Of a stretch of DNA of 46,149 nt, positions 23,210-32,545 are shown in pieces (position 1 is the stretch's first letter; each line of letters begins with the position of its first letter). The stretch spans positions 1 through 46,149 of the forward strand of contig JAJPJA010000038.1 of assembly GCA_021324455.1 (NCBI GenBank). The letters are read 5' to 3'. The stretch is from Pseudomonadota bacterium (GTDB taxonomy: Bacteria > Desulfobacterota > Binatia > Binatales > Binataceae). The notes below the pieces were generated by a model, which worked only from the letters and a program-made list of their open reading frames with translations, was not told the DNA's origin and searched no databases. Position numbers and translations under genes: made by a program.

Positions 23210-24100
23210 ATGGTTCAGGTAACGGAACTGGGCTACATCGGAATCGAAGTGAGTGATCCCGAGCAGTGGAAGTCGTTCGCCGCCGAAGTTGTCGGTATGG
23301 AAGTGGCCGACGACGGCGAGCCCGACCGCTGCTACCTGCGCATGGACTACTGGCACCATCGCATCGTGATGCATGCGGGAGGCGGCGACGACCTGCTCTA
23401 CCTCGGCTTGCGCGTCGCCGGCGGCGAGGAGTTCCGCGAGATGCAGCGTCAGTTGGCCGACGCCGGCGTGCAGTTCCGCATCGGCTCCGATGAAGAAGCC
23501 GCCGAACGCCATGTGCTCGAAGTGATGAAGCTCACCGACCCGGGCGGCAATCCGGTCGAGATTTTCCACGGCCCCGAGCTTCAGGCCAACAAGCCGTTTC
23601 ATCCGGGCCGCCGGATGCATGGGCGGTTCAAGACCGGCAGCGGCGGACTCGGCCACTGCATCATCCGCCAGACCGACGCCAACGCGGCCTATCGATTCTA
23701 CACCGCGCTCGGGATGCGCGGGGGAACCGAATACAGGATGCAGATGGGCGGGCGGGTCGCGCAGCCGGTCTTTATGCATTGCAACGAGCGCGACCACACG
23801 GTGGCGTTTTTCGATATCGGCAGCGGACGCGGACCGCGGCTCAATCACATCATGGTCGAGGTCGAAAACTTTGACGACCTCGGACTTACCCATGAAATCG
23901 TCAGTGAGCGCAAGATCCCGATCGTGATGGGCCTGGGCAAGCATTCCAACGACCAGATGTATTCGTTCTACTTCAGGAACCCCTCGGGATGGGCCATCGA
24001 ATACGGCTGGGGCGGCCGCCCCGCAACTCACCAGTCCGAGTATTACACCAAGGACATGTACCGCCAGATGCCGCCCGGCGCTCCGGAGTCAAAGCGCTGA
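23210..24100 (+). CDS. Extradiol ring-cleavage dioxygenase, BphC-like (vicinal oxygen chelate fold)
   Basis: A 296-residue two-domain protein matching type I extradiol dioxygenases. The Fe(II) ligands are His149 (GLGHCII), His213 (LNHIMVEV) and Glu264 (AIEYGWG). Second-sphere residues are also present: His196, His245 (GKHSND) and Tyr254. The N-terminal domain is the degenerate copy without metal ligands. It opens catechol-type rings next to the hydroxyls, as in biphenyl or steroid pathways. GGAGGAGC stands 5-6 bases before the ATG. The neighbouring HCCA isomerase-like and SDR genes suggest an aromatic pathway. The ring substrate is not determinable here. Confidence 0.92.
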   Translation: MVQVTELGYIGIEVSDPEQWKSFAAEVVGMEVADDGEPDRCYLRMDYWHHRIVMHAGGGDDLLYLGLRVAGGEEFREMQRQLADAGVQFRIGSDEEAAERHVLEVMKLTDPGGNPVEIFHGPELQANKPFHPGRRMHGRFKTGSGGLGHCIIRQTDANAAYRFYTALGMRGGTEYRMQMGGRVAQPVFMHCNERDHTVAFFDIGSGRGPRLNHIMVEVENFDDLGLTHEIVSERKIPIVMGLGKHSNDQMYSFYFRNPSGWAIEYGWGGRPATHQSEYYTKDMYRQMPPGAPESKR

Positions 24101-24327
24101 ACGCGTCAAGCCTCAAAGCGCGCCGTCGCATTCGGCGGTGGACCGGTCGCCGGGAAGATTGCGCCGCGGGCCCGAACGCCCGAAGCGGCATATTACGGAC
24201 CGATTCTTTCAACCCTGGTTCATCGAGCGCGAAGTATGGCGCCTGCTTGTGGGGCCGGTGTTCGTCGACAACCGTAAGCTCCGGTCTCCCGCGGGTCGTC
24301 TGGAATGTGGTCGAATCCAGGCGTGGG

Positions 24328-24930
24328 TCAGCGGGATAGTTCGAATTCCACCAGCTGCAGGCGGTCGTTGCCGAAGAACAGGTTGCCGTCAACGAAGAAG
24401 GTCGGCGAGCCGAAGCCGCCGCGGTCGATCAGTTCCTGGGTGGCGGCGCGCACTTTTTCCTTGTACGCGGGCAGCTTGATCTTCTCGATCATCTCGTTTC
24501 CGTCCAACCCGGCTTGGCGTGCAATGTCGGCGATCACGCTTTCCTGGCCGATATCGCGATCTTCGACCCAGAAGCTTTCAAAGGCGCGATGCGAGTATTG
24601 GGCGATCCTGCCGTGTTCCTCGGCCACATAAGCGCCGCGTATGGTGTTCACCACCTTGACCGCCGCCACGTTGACGGTCGGCATTTTCAGCGTGATGCCG
24701 TAATAGCGCGCCCAGTCCTGCATGTCCTTGCCGTAGTAGCGCATCTTGGGCACCACCGGATGCTGGCGCGATTCATACACCGACGGATTGACGGCGTTGA
24801 ACACGCCGCCGACCAGGATCGGCCGCCACACCAGATTGGCGTTATGCCGCCGCGCAATCTCCTCGATGCGGGTGGAGGCGAGATAGGTCCACGGACTGGA
24901 GAAGTCATAGAAGAACTCGAGCTTCTTCAT
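24328..24930 (-). CDS. 2-hydroxychromene-2-carboxylate isomerase-like (GST kappa / DsbA fold) protein
   Basis: A 200-residue thioredoxin-fold protein. FFYDFSSPWTYLAS at residues 6-19 carries the active Ser (Ser11) in place of the DsbA CxxC, typical of HCCA isomerase and kappa GSTs. The end has RGGFGSPTFFVDGNLFFG, the cis-Pro glutathione-binding segment. HCCA isomerase works with extradiol dioxygenases in naphthalene-type degradation, and the convergent neighbour is such a dioxygenase. AGAGGA lies 8 bases before the ATG at 24930. It follows the SDR gene by 27 bases on the same strand. Glutathione dependence and true substrate remain inference. Confidence 0.85.
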   Translation of the reverse strand: MKKLEFFYDFSSPWTYLASTRIEEIARRHNANLVWRPILVGGVFNAVNPSVYESRQHPVVPKMRYYGKDMQDWARYYGITLKMPTVNVAAVKVVNTIRGAYVAEEHGRIAQYSHRAFESFWVEDRDIGQESVIADIARQAGLDGNEMIEKIKLPAYKEKVRAATQELIDRGGFGSPTFFVDGNLFFGNDRLQLVEFELSR

Positions 24931-24957
24931 CGCTGAAATCCTCTGACACCGAATCTC

Positions 24958-25860
24958 TTAACGCCGCGACGGGCCCTGGTACATCTGCGGCTTTTTCAGG
25001 TCGCGCGCCAAAGTCCGCTTCATCACCCGGAAGAACTGGTCCAAATCCCACGGCCCCTTGTTGTAGACGGTTTTCTCCGGGCTCATGTGATAGTAGCGGG
25101 TCACGCTGTAACCTTCCGACCCGAATACCTGACCGGTAACCTCGGCGGCCTCGTCGCTGGCCAAAAAGATCACGATCGGCGCGACGTTGACCGGATCGAC
25201 CGTGGTCCCCGCCGCCTGACTGCTCGGAGTCAGCCGCCATGCCTCCTGATGGATGGTATCGGTCATGCGGGTGGCGGCGACCGGAAAAATCGCGTTGCAG
25301 GTGATTCCGTAGCGGCGCAAACCGTTGGCCGTGCTCCACGTCAGCCCCAGGATGCCGGCTTTCGCGGCCGAATAGCTGGGCTGTCCGGGACTGCCCAAAG
25401 CCGCGTTGGAGGAGAAATTGATGATGCGGCCCCAGCGCCGTTCGCGCATATGCGCCGAGGCGAAGCGGCTGGTGCAGAACGTGCCCTTCAGATGGCTGTC
25501 GAGCACCTTGTCCCAATCCTCTTCGCCCATGTTGAAGATCATGCGGTCGCGGATGACGCCGGCCAGGTTGACCAGGATGTCGAGCTTGCCGAATTCCTTC
25601 AGCGCCTGATCGACCAGGCTCTTGCCGCCCTCCATGGTCGAGATGTCGGCCAAATTGGCGACCGCCTGTCCACCGGCGGCCTTGATTTCCGCCGCCACGT
25701 CATTGGCGGGCGAGGCCGGCTCGCGATCTCCCACCAGCGTCACGCCCAGATCGTTGACCACGATACAGGCGCCCTGCGCCGCCATCGCTTTGGCCAATGC
25801 GCGGCCGATTCCGCGGCCCGCTCCGGTGATGGCCGCTACTTTTCCGTCAAGCTTACCCAT
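24958..25860 (-). CDS. Short-chain dehydrogenase/reductase (17beta-HSD4 / MFE-2-like)
   Basis: A 300-residue classical SDR. The cofactor loop TGAGRGIG is at residues 12-19, NLAG (a variant of NNAG) about 98-101, and the catalytic set Ser150/151, Tyr163, Lys167 (YSAAK). The NDLGV at 36-40 suggests NAD(H). A longer-than-usual C-terminus (about 240-300, YYHMSPEKTVYNKG) resembles the dehydrogenase domain of peroxisomal multifunctional enzyme type 2, which oxidises 3-hydroxyacyl-CoA. Its ribosome site is weak. It probably forms a unit with the HCCA isomerase-like gene 27 bases downstream. Confidence 0.9.
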   Translation of the reverse strand: MGKLDGKVAAITGAGRGIGRALAKAMAAQGACIVVNDLGVTLVGDREPASPANDVAAEIKAAGGQAVANLADISTMEGGKSLVDQALKEFGKLDILVNLAGVIRDRMIFNMGEEDWDKVLDSHLKGTFCTSRFASAHMRERRWGRIINFSSNAALGSPGQPSYSAAKAGILGLTWSTANGLRRYGITCNAIFPVAATRMTDTIHQEAWRLTPSSQAAGTTVDPVNVAPIVIFLASDEAAEVTGQVFGSEGYSVTRYYHMSPEKTVYNKGPWDLDQFFRVMKRTLARDLKKPQMYQGPSRR

Positions 25861-25924
25861 CGTTATGTCTCTGTCCGGTTGAAGAACGAATCATCCTTGC
25901 TGTGCTGAGCGCCGCGCCCCCATC

Positions 25925-26012
25925 CCGGCCCACTACTTGTGGGAGAGGAAAACAAAATGACGCAGCCGCATCAGGCACCCTCGGCGCGGCCCTCTCCCAC
26001 TGGATGTGGGAG
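25925..26012. repeat. Two-armed CTCTCCCAC/GTGGGAGAG palindromic element
   Basis: CCCAC-TACTT-GTGGG (25929-25943) and CTCCCAC-TGGAT-GTGGGAG (25994-26012) are two hairpins. In addition GTGGGAGAGG (25939-25948) is the exact reverse complement of CCTCTCCCAC (25991-26000), so the whole 88-base stretch is an inverted repeat of hairpins. It resembles REP/BIME-type intergenic elements. It fills most of the gap between the beta-lactamase-fold gene and the SDR gene. Confidence 0.6.
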
Positions 26013-26019
26013 ATCGATT

Positions 26020-27213
26020 TCAGGCGGCGCAAACCGCGGCCATGCTGGAGATGGCGACGGTGCGTTTGGCGTGGCGGAAGTCGTTGCGATCGACGCCGTT
26101 GGTGCAGTAGCCGAACGAGATGCCGGTGGCCGGGTCCGCCCACGCCACCTGCCCGCCCACGCCGTTATGTCCGAACGCCTGCGCCGAGTTGGTCTTGCCG
26201 AACCCGCGCACGCCCTGCTTGCCGTCGCCGCCCGCAATCGTCATCCCGAGGCATCGATTGGGCGGGATGCGGAAGACCGGATCCATGTAACCCTCGGTGC
26301 GCACGCGCAGCACGTCGCGCAGCAAATCCTCGCGCCAGACCTGTGTGCCGTCGGGCGCGCGTCCGCCATTCAGCAGACATTGATAGAGCATCGCCAACGC
26401 GCCCGCGGTGGCCACCGCGCCGCCGCCCGGGCATCCCGCCTCCAGCACTTCGGGCTTGTTGAAGCCGAGAATGGTCTCGTCGTTGATCTCGGCCGGCATC
26501 ACCAGGTTGATGCCCATCTGCTTCATGTCTTCCTCGGTCATCGGCTCGCCGACGTAGGTCAGCTGCGCCTGCCGATACTGCTGGTCGCGCGGCAGTCCCA
26601 TCTTGAGGTTCGGAATGCCCAGCGGCTCGGAGACGCGCACGCGCACGAAGTCGCGGAAGTCCATGCCGCTGAGCCGCTCGACGATTTCCGCCATCACCCA
26701 GTGGGCCGAAGTGGCGTGATAGGCGTATTTCTTGCCCGGCGGAAACTGCAGCCGCCAGCTCTGGAAGCGCCGGATGCGGGCCGACCGATCGAGCCATTCG
26801 CGCTGCGCATACGGCGCGTCGGGAAAACCGCCGGTGTGGAGGAACAACTGCTCGACCGTAACCGCTTCCTTGCCGTTGGTGCCAAATTCCGGAACGTACT
26901 TGACCACCGGCTGGGTGATGTCGAGCTTGCCGTCCTGGATCAGCAGCCAGGTCGCCGCCGACATGATGCCCTTGGCGCAGGAGAACACGACGTAAAGCGT
27001 CTCGTTAGTGACCGGTTTTTTGGCACCGCCCTGAACCGCCTCGCCGAACGCCATCGCGGCGCCGATTTTCCCATTGCGCGCAATCGCCACCTGGCAGGAC
27101 GGCAGCAGGCCCTCCCTGACTTCACGCTGGGCGCGTTCGAACAGGGCTTCGACCTTGGCGGGATCGAGTCCGACTTCCGCCGGGCTGGTGGCATAATACT
27201 GGGCTTCTGACAT
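26020..27213 (-). CDS. Serine hydrolase of the beta-lactamase (class C / EstB) fold
   Basis: A 397-residue protein with the penicillin-binding-like SxxK motif at Ser78-Cys-Ala-Lys81, a Tyr motif in KYAYHATSAHW (YHA rather than YSN), LFLHTGGFPD, and the C-terminal FGHNGVGGQVAWADP, which stands in for KTG. It has no signal peptide, so a cytosolic esterase (EstB or lipase LipL type) is more likely than a peptidase or beta-lactamase. GAGG stands 8 bases before the ATG at 27213; the frame upstream to 27303 is ignored. It sits between catabolic genes and a large exported protein gene. The ester substrate is unknown. Confidence 0.85.
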   Translation of the reverse strand: MSEAQYYATSPAEVGLDPAKVEALFERAQREVREGLLPSCQVAIARNGKIGAAMAFGEAVQGGAKKPVTNETLYVVFSCAKGIMSAATWLLIQDGKLDITQPVVKYVPEFGTNGKEAVTVEQLFLHTGGFPDAPYAQREWLDRSARIRRFQSWRLQFPPGKKYAYHATSAHWVMAEIVERLSGMDFRDFVRVRVSEPLGIPNLKMGLPRDQQYRQAQLTYVGEPMTEEDMKQMGINLVMPAEINDETILGFNKPEVLEAGCPGGGAVATAGALAMLYQCLLNGGRAPDGTQVWREDLLRDVLRVRTEGYMDPVFRIPPNRCLGMTIAGGDGKQGVRGFGKTNSAQAFGHNGVGGQVAWADPATGISFGYCTNGVDRNDFRHAKRTVAISSMAAVCAA

Positions 27214-27384
27214 CGTAGTACCTCGGGTTGTTGGGCGCGCCGACTCGCAGGTCCGCGCGATGCGCCTGTCCAGTGTTGTAATCGATCCGGCGGCAAAAGT
27301 CACAGGCTTTTGCCAGTGGGACCTACGCGCTGGTCAACAAGCGGCTTGTAGCGGGCCGCCGATCAGCCGCGTCCGCGGTCGCGG

Positions 27385-30300
27385 CTATTTCAAGGTGAAC
27401 GCGCCGCCGGGCTGGTCGCCGGAACTGTTGTAAGGTGTGAACGGCGGATTAATCGCTTGCACGAACGATGCTTCCGGTACGGCGCCGGCCGGCACCGCGA
27501 AAGTGAATTGGTTGGCGCTCTTGATAGCCAACGCAATCGCCGGCTTGCCGTCCACATAGCCGCCCAGATTCTTCACTCCTCCGACCTGCGAATTGAAGAA
27601 ATTGATCACGGTCAGGGTCGAGAACCCGGCGCCATTCACCGTTATGGTTGAGCCCGACTGGGTTACCGAGAGCACCTGAATTTGCGCCCCGACCACCGCC
27701 GACACGGCGTTGCTGCGCTTGTAGCTCTTGTCCGCGCCCACATTGGTCACCACGAACGACCCCGGGCCGGTGGGCAATTGCGACACCGGCGGCAGAGTGA
27801 CGGTGAGCAGCGTGGCGGTCAGCCGCGGGTCTCCCGGATGCAGAAAGATGGTCGGAATCCGGTTGGCCGGCGGGCAGGCGCAAAACAAATCCACCGCCGC
27901 GCCGTTAACCGTATCGAAGCCGCTGCCGCCAATCTGCACCGCCTGCCCCTGCCGCACCACCGTTTCCACATTGTTGACCGCGTAGGCCGGGTTGCTGCTG
28001 GTTGCGGCCAGACCCTTGCCGTTGACGCTCTTGATGGTGGGAATGCCGGCGGCGGGGTTGCCCTGGAGCAGGGCATAGCCGGCATTGGAGACGCTATAAC
28101 CGGTATCGGTGTTGACCACCTGCACGCTGGCAAAACCTTCGCCCAGCGGGACCAAAGCGGGCAGGCTGACCGTCAGATGCGCCGGCGTGCGCGAGACCGG
28201 CGTAAACGGTCCCGCGTTGATGGGTCCGGTCGCGGTCGCGACGAAGAAGTTGACCTTCGAGCCCGAGGTGAAATTGGCGCCGTTTATGCCGAACGTCGAA
28301 CCGGCCAGAATTGGATTGGTAACGCTGGAGATGTGCGGGACGATTACCGTCGCCATCGGCGTGGGCGTGCGCGTCGGCGTCGAAGTGGCTGTCCGAGTCG
28401 GTGCACGCGTCGCAGTGTGAGTCGGGGTCGGCGTTGGCGTCCGCGTCGCGGTCTGAGTTGGGAGGATGGTCGCCGTGGCAGTAGAGGTTGGCGTGCCGGT
28501 GGCCGTGGGCGTGGCGCTCGGGGTTGACGTTACCGTTGGAGTGGCGGTCGGGCTGGGCGCCAGCGCGTCCGTTTCGTAGGCTCCAATATCGCAGGCCGGC
28601 GGATTGTCACCAGGGTCGGGGCGCGAGAAGCCGCGTTGGTCACTCGTGAGCGGGTTGGGCGGCGCGGCTTGATCCTCACACGAGGCCAACGGAATGGCGT
28701 CGATCGCCGGACTCCCCGCCATCGGCGCCAAGGTCTGGGTCGGTCCCCCGTTGTCCGCCAGCGGACCGAGATTCGGGTTGGTGTTATTCAGGCTGCCGAC
28801 CGCGATAAAACCGCACGAGCTGTCATCGGAAATGTTGTAGCCGGCGTCGCCGAAGATGCTGCCAGGGTCCAACAGGCAATTGCGCGAAGTGTTTGCCGAG
28901 AGGATGGTGCCTTTGAGGCTGGCACTGTTGTCGTCCTCGAGGCCGCCGGCGGGGTTGCCCGAAATCGTGGCATTGGTGACAGACAAGCTGCCTTGATTGA
29001 GGATGGTGCCGTGAAACTGAGCCTGGTTGCCGGAAAACGTGGTGTTGACGATTGTGGCCGTCTTCTGGTTCAGCAGCGCTCCACAGATGCCGCTTGTGGG
29101 ACCAGTGGCCAGGTTGTTTGAAAACAGGGAGTTAGCGAAGCTTGAGGTTCCCTGATTGAAAACGGCGCCAGCTTCACCCAAACCGAAAGATCCTGAGGCC
29201 GTGTTGCCCCCAATCGCCTGATTGCCGGAGAGCGTAGTGTAAGAGACCGACAAGCTCCCCTGGTTCCAGATTCCACCGCCTTCGCCGTTCCCGCCGTTGC
29301 CGGCGCGTCCCCCGAAGGCGCCGACGCTTTGGTTGGCCGAGAGCACGCTGCCATCGATAGTCAGTGTGCCCTGGTTCCAAATCGCTCCGCCTTCACCCCA
29401 TCCGCCTGAATTGCCGCCCATACTTAGATTGTTCGACAGCGTAGTGCCGATGATGGTCAGTGTTCCGGTATTGAAAATTGCGCCGCCCGAGCCAGTGCCG
29501 GCGCCATTTCCGCCGGTGGCCTGGTTGGCGGAAAGTATGGAGTTGGCGATGGTCAAAGTCCCCTGGTTGAAGATGGCGCCGCCCTGCCCATCAGCCAGGC
29601 TCCCGCCGCTGGCTCCATTCCCGCTGAATGTCACGTTGGTGATTCCCAGCGCGCCGAGATTCGAGATCGCGCCGCCCGCGGCGCTGAAACCAATCGCCCC
29701 AGCCACGCTTCCATTGGCAAGGGTCAAGGAGTCCAGTTGAAGCGCTGCGCCGGCGGCTACCTGCAGCAACTGGACCTTGCTGCCGCCATCGATGGTGATT
29801 CCGGGCGCGCCCCCTGGACCGACGATTGACACGTTTCCGGTAATCGTCGGCAGCGCACTGGTCAGCATTATTGTCCCGGTGACGCTGAACGCGATCCTGC
29901 CGATCCCCGTGGAGCAATTGCCGATGTTCGATGACCCGTTGGCCGAGTTGATCGCCTCGCGCAGCGTGCAATGGCCGGAGCTGGTGTCGTCGGCGAGCGA
30001 ATCCACCACTATCGCGGGCGGGCCCGGCGTTGCCGTCGCCGTCGGCGTTGGGGTTTGGATGGTGGTTGCCGTTGGCGTAGCTGTCGGCGCAAGCGCACCC
30101 GATTCGTATGATCCGATGTCACACGCGGGCGGATTATCGCCCGGGTCCGGCCGCGGGAATCCGCGCTGATCGGTGGTGATAGGGTTGGGCGGCGTCATCT
30201 GGTCCGTACACGATGTCAGCGGGATAGCGTCAATCGCCGGACTGCCGGGCATCAGCGCGAAGGTTTGGGTCGGGCCGCCATTGTCGGCCAGCGGGCTGAG

Positions 30301-31422
30301 CTGAGGGTTGGTATTATTCAGACTGCCGGCGGCGGTGAAGCCGCAAGAACCGTCATCGGAAATGTTATACCCGGCGTCGGTGACGCCCGGACCGCAGTTG
30401 GAAGAACTGTTGACGGCGAGAATCGTACCGTTGAGGCCGACCATGCCGCTCTGCACGTAAATCGCGCCGCCCCCGCCGGGCGCTTGATTACCGGAAAAGG
30501 TGCAGTTGGTGACCTGCACTTGCGCGCTACTTCCGAAATTGCGGTTCCAAATCGCCCCGCCCTGGCCGGTGCTGCCGCCGCCCCCGCCGGCGCTTTGGTT
30601 GGCGAAGAACGTACTGTTAATGAAGATTGTCAGACCCTGAGTGAAAGCGGCCCCGCCCAGCCCCGAGCCGCCTCCGCCGCCTCCACTCCCGCCGATACTT
30701 TGGTTGAAGCTAAACGTGCTGTTGGTGATATTCGCATAGTTTGAATTGAAAACGGCGCCGCCCTCGCCCGGACCGCCCAGTCCCATGCCGCCTGGTGTAC
30801 CGCCGATCGCTTGATTGCCTGAAAACGTACTATTGGCGATGGTCAGGACGTCGTCACTGAAGATGGCGCCGCCCTCGCCCGGACCGCCGTTGCCCACAAA
30901 ATCAGGAGCGCCGACCGCCTGGTTGCTCACAAAGCTGCAATTCCTGATCGTAAGGCTGCCATGATTTGCGATGGCGCCGCCGGTGCCGGCGAAGCTTGTA
31001 CCCAGCGCGCGGCCATGAGCCAGAGTCAGGAATTGCAGCTCCAGGGTCGCAGTGCCCGACCCCACCTGCATCAGCTGAACCGCGCCGCCGCCGTCGATCG
31101 TGATTGCCGGCGGACCGCTCGGCCCGTTAATGGTCAGATTGCGGCTTACCGTGGGCAGCGTGCCGGCCAGCGCGATTGTGCCGGCCACGGCGAATTGAAT
31201 CATGTCGGTGCCAGTGCCGGGCGCGCAGGTGCCGATGCCCGCGGTACCGTTGGCCGAATTGATCGCTTCGCGCAGCGTGCAGTGGCCGGAGTTGGTGTCG
31301 TCGGCCAGCGAATCAACCGTAATCGTGGCCGCGCAAAGCGAGCCGGCGCAGCATAGCACAAGCAGCGCCGCCAAAAGTACGGGCTTTCGGATTAGCGATG
31401 CGTGCCGGCTGGACGCGTTCAA
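27385..31422 (-). CDS. Large exported protein with two CSLREA / choice-of-anchor-Q-like modules
   Basis: A 1345-residue exported protein. A signal peptide (about 1-31) is followed by module 1 (32-440), a Thr/Pro linker (443-470), module 2 (472-945), a longer Thr/Pro linker (955-1025), and a C-terminal part that looks like IPT/TIG-type beta domains. Each module opens with the CSLREA-like signature (TVDSLADDT..., CTLREAINSANG) and closes with NGGPTQT...GSPAID...DQRGF..PDPGDNPPACDIG. Between lie Gly/Asn-rich repeats (GGAIFN, NSTFSGNQA) typical of right-handed beta-helices. It is probably surface-bound or secreted, with a binding or adhesive role. The only fitting start is a TTG at 31422 behind AAGGGCGGG. 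Confidence 0.85.
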   Translation of the reverse strand: MNASSRHASLIRKPVLLAALLVLCCAGSLCAATITVDSLADDTNSGHCTLREAINSANGTAGIGTCAPGTGTDMIQFAVAGTIALAGTLPTVSRNLTINGPSGPPAITIDGGGAVQLMQVGSGTATLELQFLTLAHGRALGTSFAGTGGAIANHGSLTIRNCSFVSNQAVGAPDFVGNGGPGEGGAIFSDDVLTIANSTFSGNQAIGGTPGGMGLGGPGEGGAVFNSNYANITNSTFSFNQSIGGSGGGGGGSGLGGAAFTQGLTIFINSTFFANQSAGGGGGSTGQGGAIWNRNFGSSAQVQVTNCTFSGNQAPGGGGAIYVQSGMVGLNGTILAVNSSSNCGPGVTDAGYNISDDGSCGFTAAGSLNNTNPQLSPLADNGGPTQTFALMPGSPAIDAIPLTSCTDQMTPPNPITTDQRGFPRPDPGDNPPACDIGSYESGALAPTATPTATTIQTPTPTATATPGPPAIVVDSLADDTSSGHCTLREAINSANGSSNIGNCSTGIGRIAFSVTGTIMLTSALPTITGNVSIVGPGGAPGITIDGGSKVQLLQVAAGAALQLDSLTLANGSVAGAIGFSAAGGAISNLGALGITNVTFSGNGASGGSLADGQGGAIFNQGTLTIANSILSANQATGGNGAGTGSGGAIFNTGTLTIIGTTLSNNLSMGGNSGGWGEGGAIWNQGTLTIDGSVLSANQSVGAFGGRAGNGGNGEGGGIWNQGSLSVSYTTLSGNQAIGGNTASGSFGLGEAGAVFNQGTSSFANSLFSNNLATGPTSGICGALLNQKTATIVNTTFSGNQAQFHGTILNQGSLSVTNATISGNPAGGLEDDNSASLKGTILSANTSRNCLLDPGSIFGDAGYNISDDSSCGFIAVGSLNNTNPNLGPLADNGGPTQTLAPMAGSPAIDAIPLASCEDQAAPPNPLTSDQRGFSRPDPGDNPPACDIGAYETDALAPSPTATPTVTSTPSATPTATGTPTSTATATILPTQTATRTPTPTPTHTATRAPTRTATSTPTRTPTPMATVIVPHISSVTNPILAGSTFGINGANFTSGSKVNFFVATATGPINAGPFTPVSRTPAHLTVSLPALVPLGEGFASVQVVNTDTGYSVSNAGYALLQGNPAAGIPTIKSVNGKGLAATSSNPAYAVNNVETVVRQGQAVQIGGSGFDTVNGAAVDLFCACPPANRIPTIFLHPGDPRLTATLLTVTLPPVSQLPTGPGSFVVTNVGADKSYKRSNAVSAVVGAQIQVLSVTQSGSTITVNGAGFSTLTVINFFNSQVGGVKNLGGYVDGKPAIALAIKSANQFTFAVPAGAVPEASFVQAINPPFTPYNSSGDQPGGAFTLK
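28350..28558 (-). repeat. Low-complexity Thr/Pro linker repeat (second)
   Basis: Inside the large exported protein, roughly 70 codons alternate Thr, Pro, Ala and Ser in short units such as TPTPTPTHTATRAPTRTA. On the plus strand this reads as GT/GGCGT-rich repeats. It separates the second module from the C-terminal domains and is the likeliest place for slippage or recombination. Confidence 0.75.
30024..30098 (-). repeat. Low-complexity Thr/Pro linker repeat (first)
   Basis: About 25 codons of PTATPTATTIQTPTPTATAT type join the first and second modules of the large exported protein. The unit is shorter than, but of the same type as, the linker at 28350-28558, fitting a module-plus-linker duplication. 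Confidence 0.7.
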
Positions 31423-31580
31423 TGCCCGCCCTTTCCGAGACGATAAAAGCGGGTTTTAGTCTAAGATATCTCGTATAGATAAGCAAATCGCACAAGCGCA
31501 TAGTTTCGCCGCATACCACTGCCAAACAGTCGTCGATTGCTTTGGAGATCGACGCGCCCGCCCAACCCAAGCGGATGCGT

Positions 31581-32525
31581 TCACGGCAGATGAGGCAGCA
31601 CTTCCTGACCCATGCGTTCCACCTGATCGCATTGCTCCCGGTAGGTGCGGCCGCCCACGCCCAGGTAGATCACGTTGACGCCGAGGTCCTTCAGTTGATG
31701 CGCTTCGGCGATTACCTCGTTGATGTCGAAATTGGGCTGACCCCAGGGGCCCAGCGCAGTGAGCATCCCGCCGATATCCAGCGGCGGACGGCCCGCGGCT
31801 TTGGCGACGGATTGGGCATAGTTCACGATTTTGGCGAACTGGTCCAATGTCTCGATTGCGGCGGTGTGGCGGATTTTGGAAAAGCGCGCCGGATTGAGGA
31901 ACGGCATGAAGCCGTCGCCCATCTGGCCCGCGCGTCTGGCGGCCAGACGGCTGTTGCCGCCGACATAGATCGGCGGATGCGGCTGCTGCACCGGATGCGG
32001 CAGCATGGTGTTGCCGGTGGCGCGGAAATGCCGCCCTTCCAGCTTGACGTTCTCCTGCGTCCAGGCCGCCTTCATCGCGCCGATGGCTTCGTCGGTCAGT
32101 TCGTTGCGCTCGGCAAAGTTGACGCCCAGCGCCTCGAACTCCTCTTCCATCCATCCCACCCCCACGCCCATCACCAACCGCCCGCCCGAGACCACGTCCA
32201 GGCTGGCCATCGCGCGCGCCGCCACGAACGGATTGTGGTAGGGCAGCACATATATATAGGTGCACAGGCGCAGCTTGGTGGTGACGGCGGCGGCGACGCT
32301 GAGCGGCACCAGCGGGTCGAGCGAATGATGCCCCACGCCGGCTTTGAGCCGCGCGTCGGAGGGGAACGGATGCTCGGTCACATAGACGCCGTAAAAGCCC
32401 GCCCGCTCGGCCGCCTGCGATACGGCGGCCAATGCCGCCGCACTGAAAAATTCGTTGCCCTGGGCGTGATCGATTCCGGTCGATCCGCCGGTGCTGGTGT
32501 TGAGATGGAGGAATGTCTTCATCAT
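31581..32525 (-). CDS. LLM-class (F420-dependent type) oxidoreductase
   Basis: A 314-residue luciferase-like protein. Family blocks: QAAERAGFYGVYVTEHPF, TYIYVLPYHNPFVAARAM, LDVVSGGRLVMGVGVGWMEE and PPIYVGGNSRLAARRAGQMG. It differs from the paralogue at 20135-20989 by a longer N-terminus and a different C-terminal region (VNVIYLGVGGRTYREQ). Two ATG codons (32525, 32522) start the conserved part; no clear ribosome site is seen, and the frame back to 32591 is not supported. It follows the amidohydrolase gene with a 161-base hairpin-rich gap. The cofactor is probably F420 or FMN; the substrate is unknown. Confidence 0.87.
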   Translation of the reverse strand: MMKTFLHLNTSTGGSTGIDHAQGNEFFSAAALAAVSQAAERAGFYGVYVTEHPFPSDARLKAGVGHHSLDPLVPLSVAAAVTTKLRLCTYIYVLPYHNPFVAARAMASLDVVSGGRLVMGVGVGWMEEEFEALGVNFAERNELTDEAIGAMKAAWTQENVKLEGRHFRATGNTMLPHPVQQPHPPIYVGGNSRLAARRAGQMGDGFMPFLNPARFSKIRHTAAIETLDQFAKIVNYAQSVAKAAGRPPLDIGGMLTALGPWGQPNFDINEVIAEAHQLKDLGVNVIYLGVGGRTYREQCDQVERMGQEVLPHLP

Positions 32526-32545
32526 GGAAGTTTGCCCGGCATTGG

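Noticed and set aside
24339..24353. GTTCGAATTCCACCA, resembling a tRNA T-arm and CCA end
   Set aside because: It is the coding end of the HCCA isomerase-like gene on the minus strand; no acceptor, D or anticodon arm can be drawn around it.
28350..28558. Repetitive GT/GC units that could suggest a CRISPR or tandem array
   Set aside because: Units are irregular, without spacers, and translate as a Thr/Pro linker in a long open frame.
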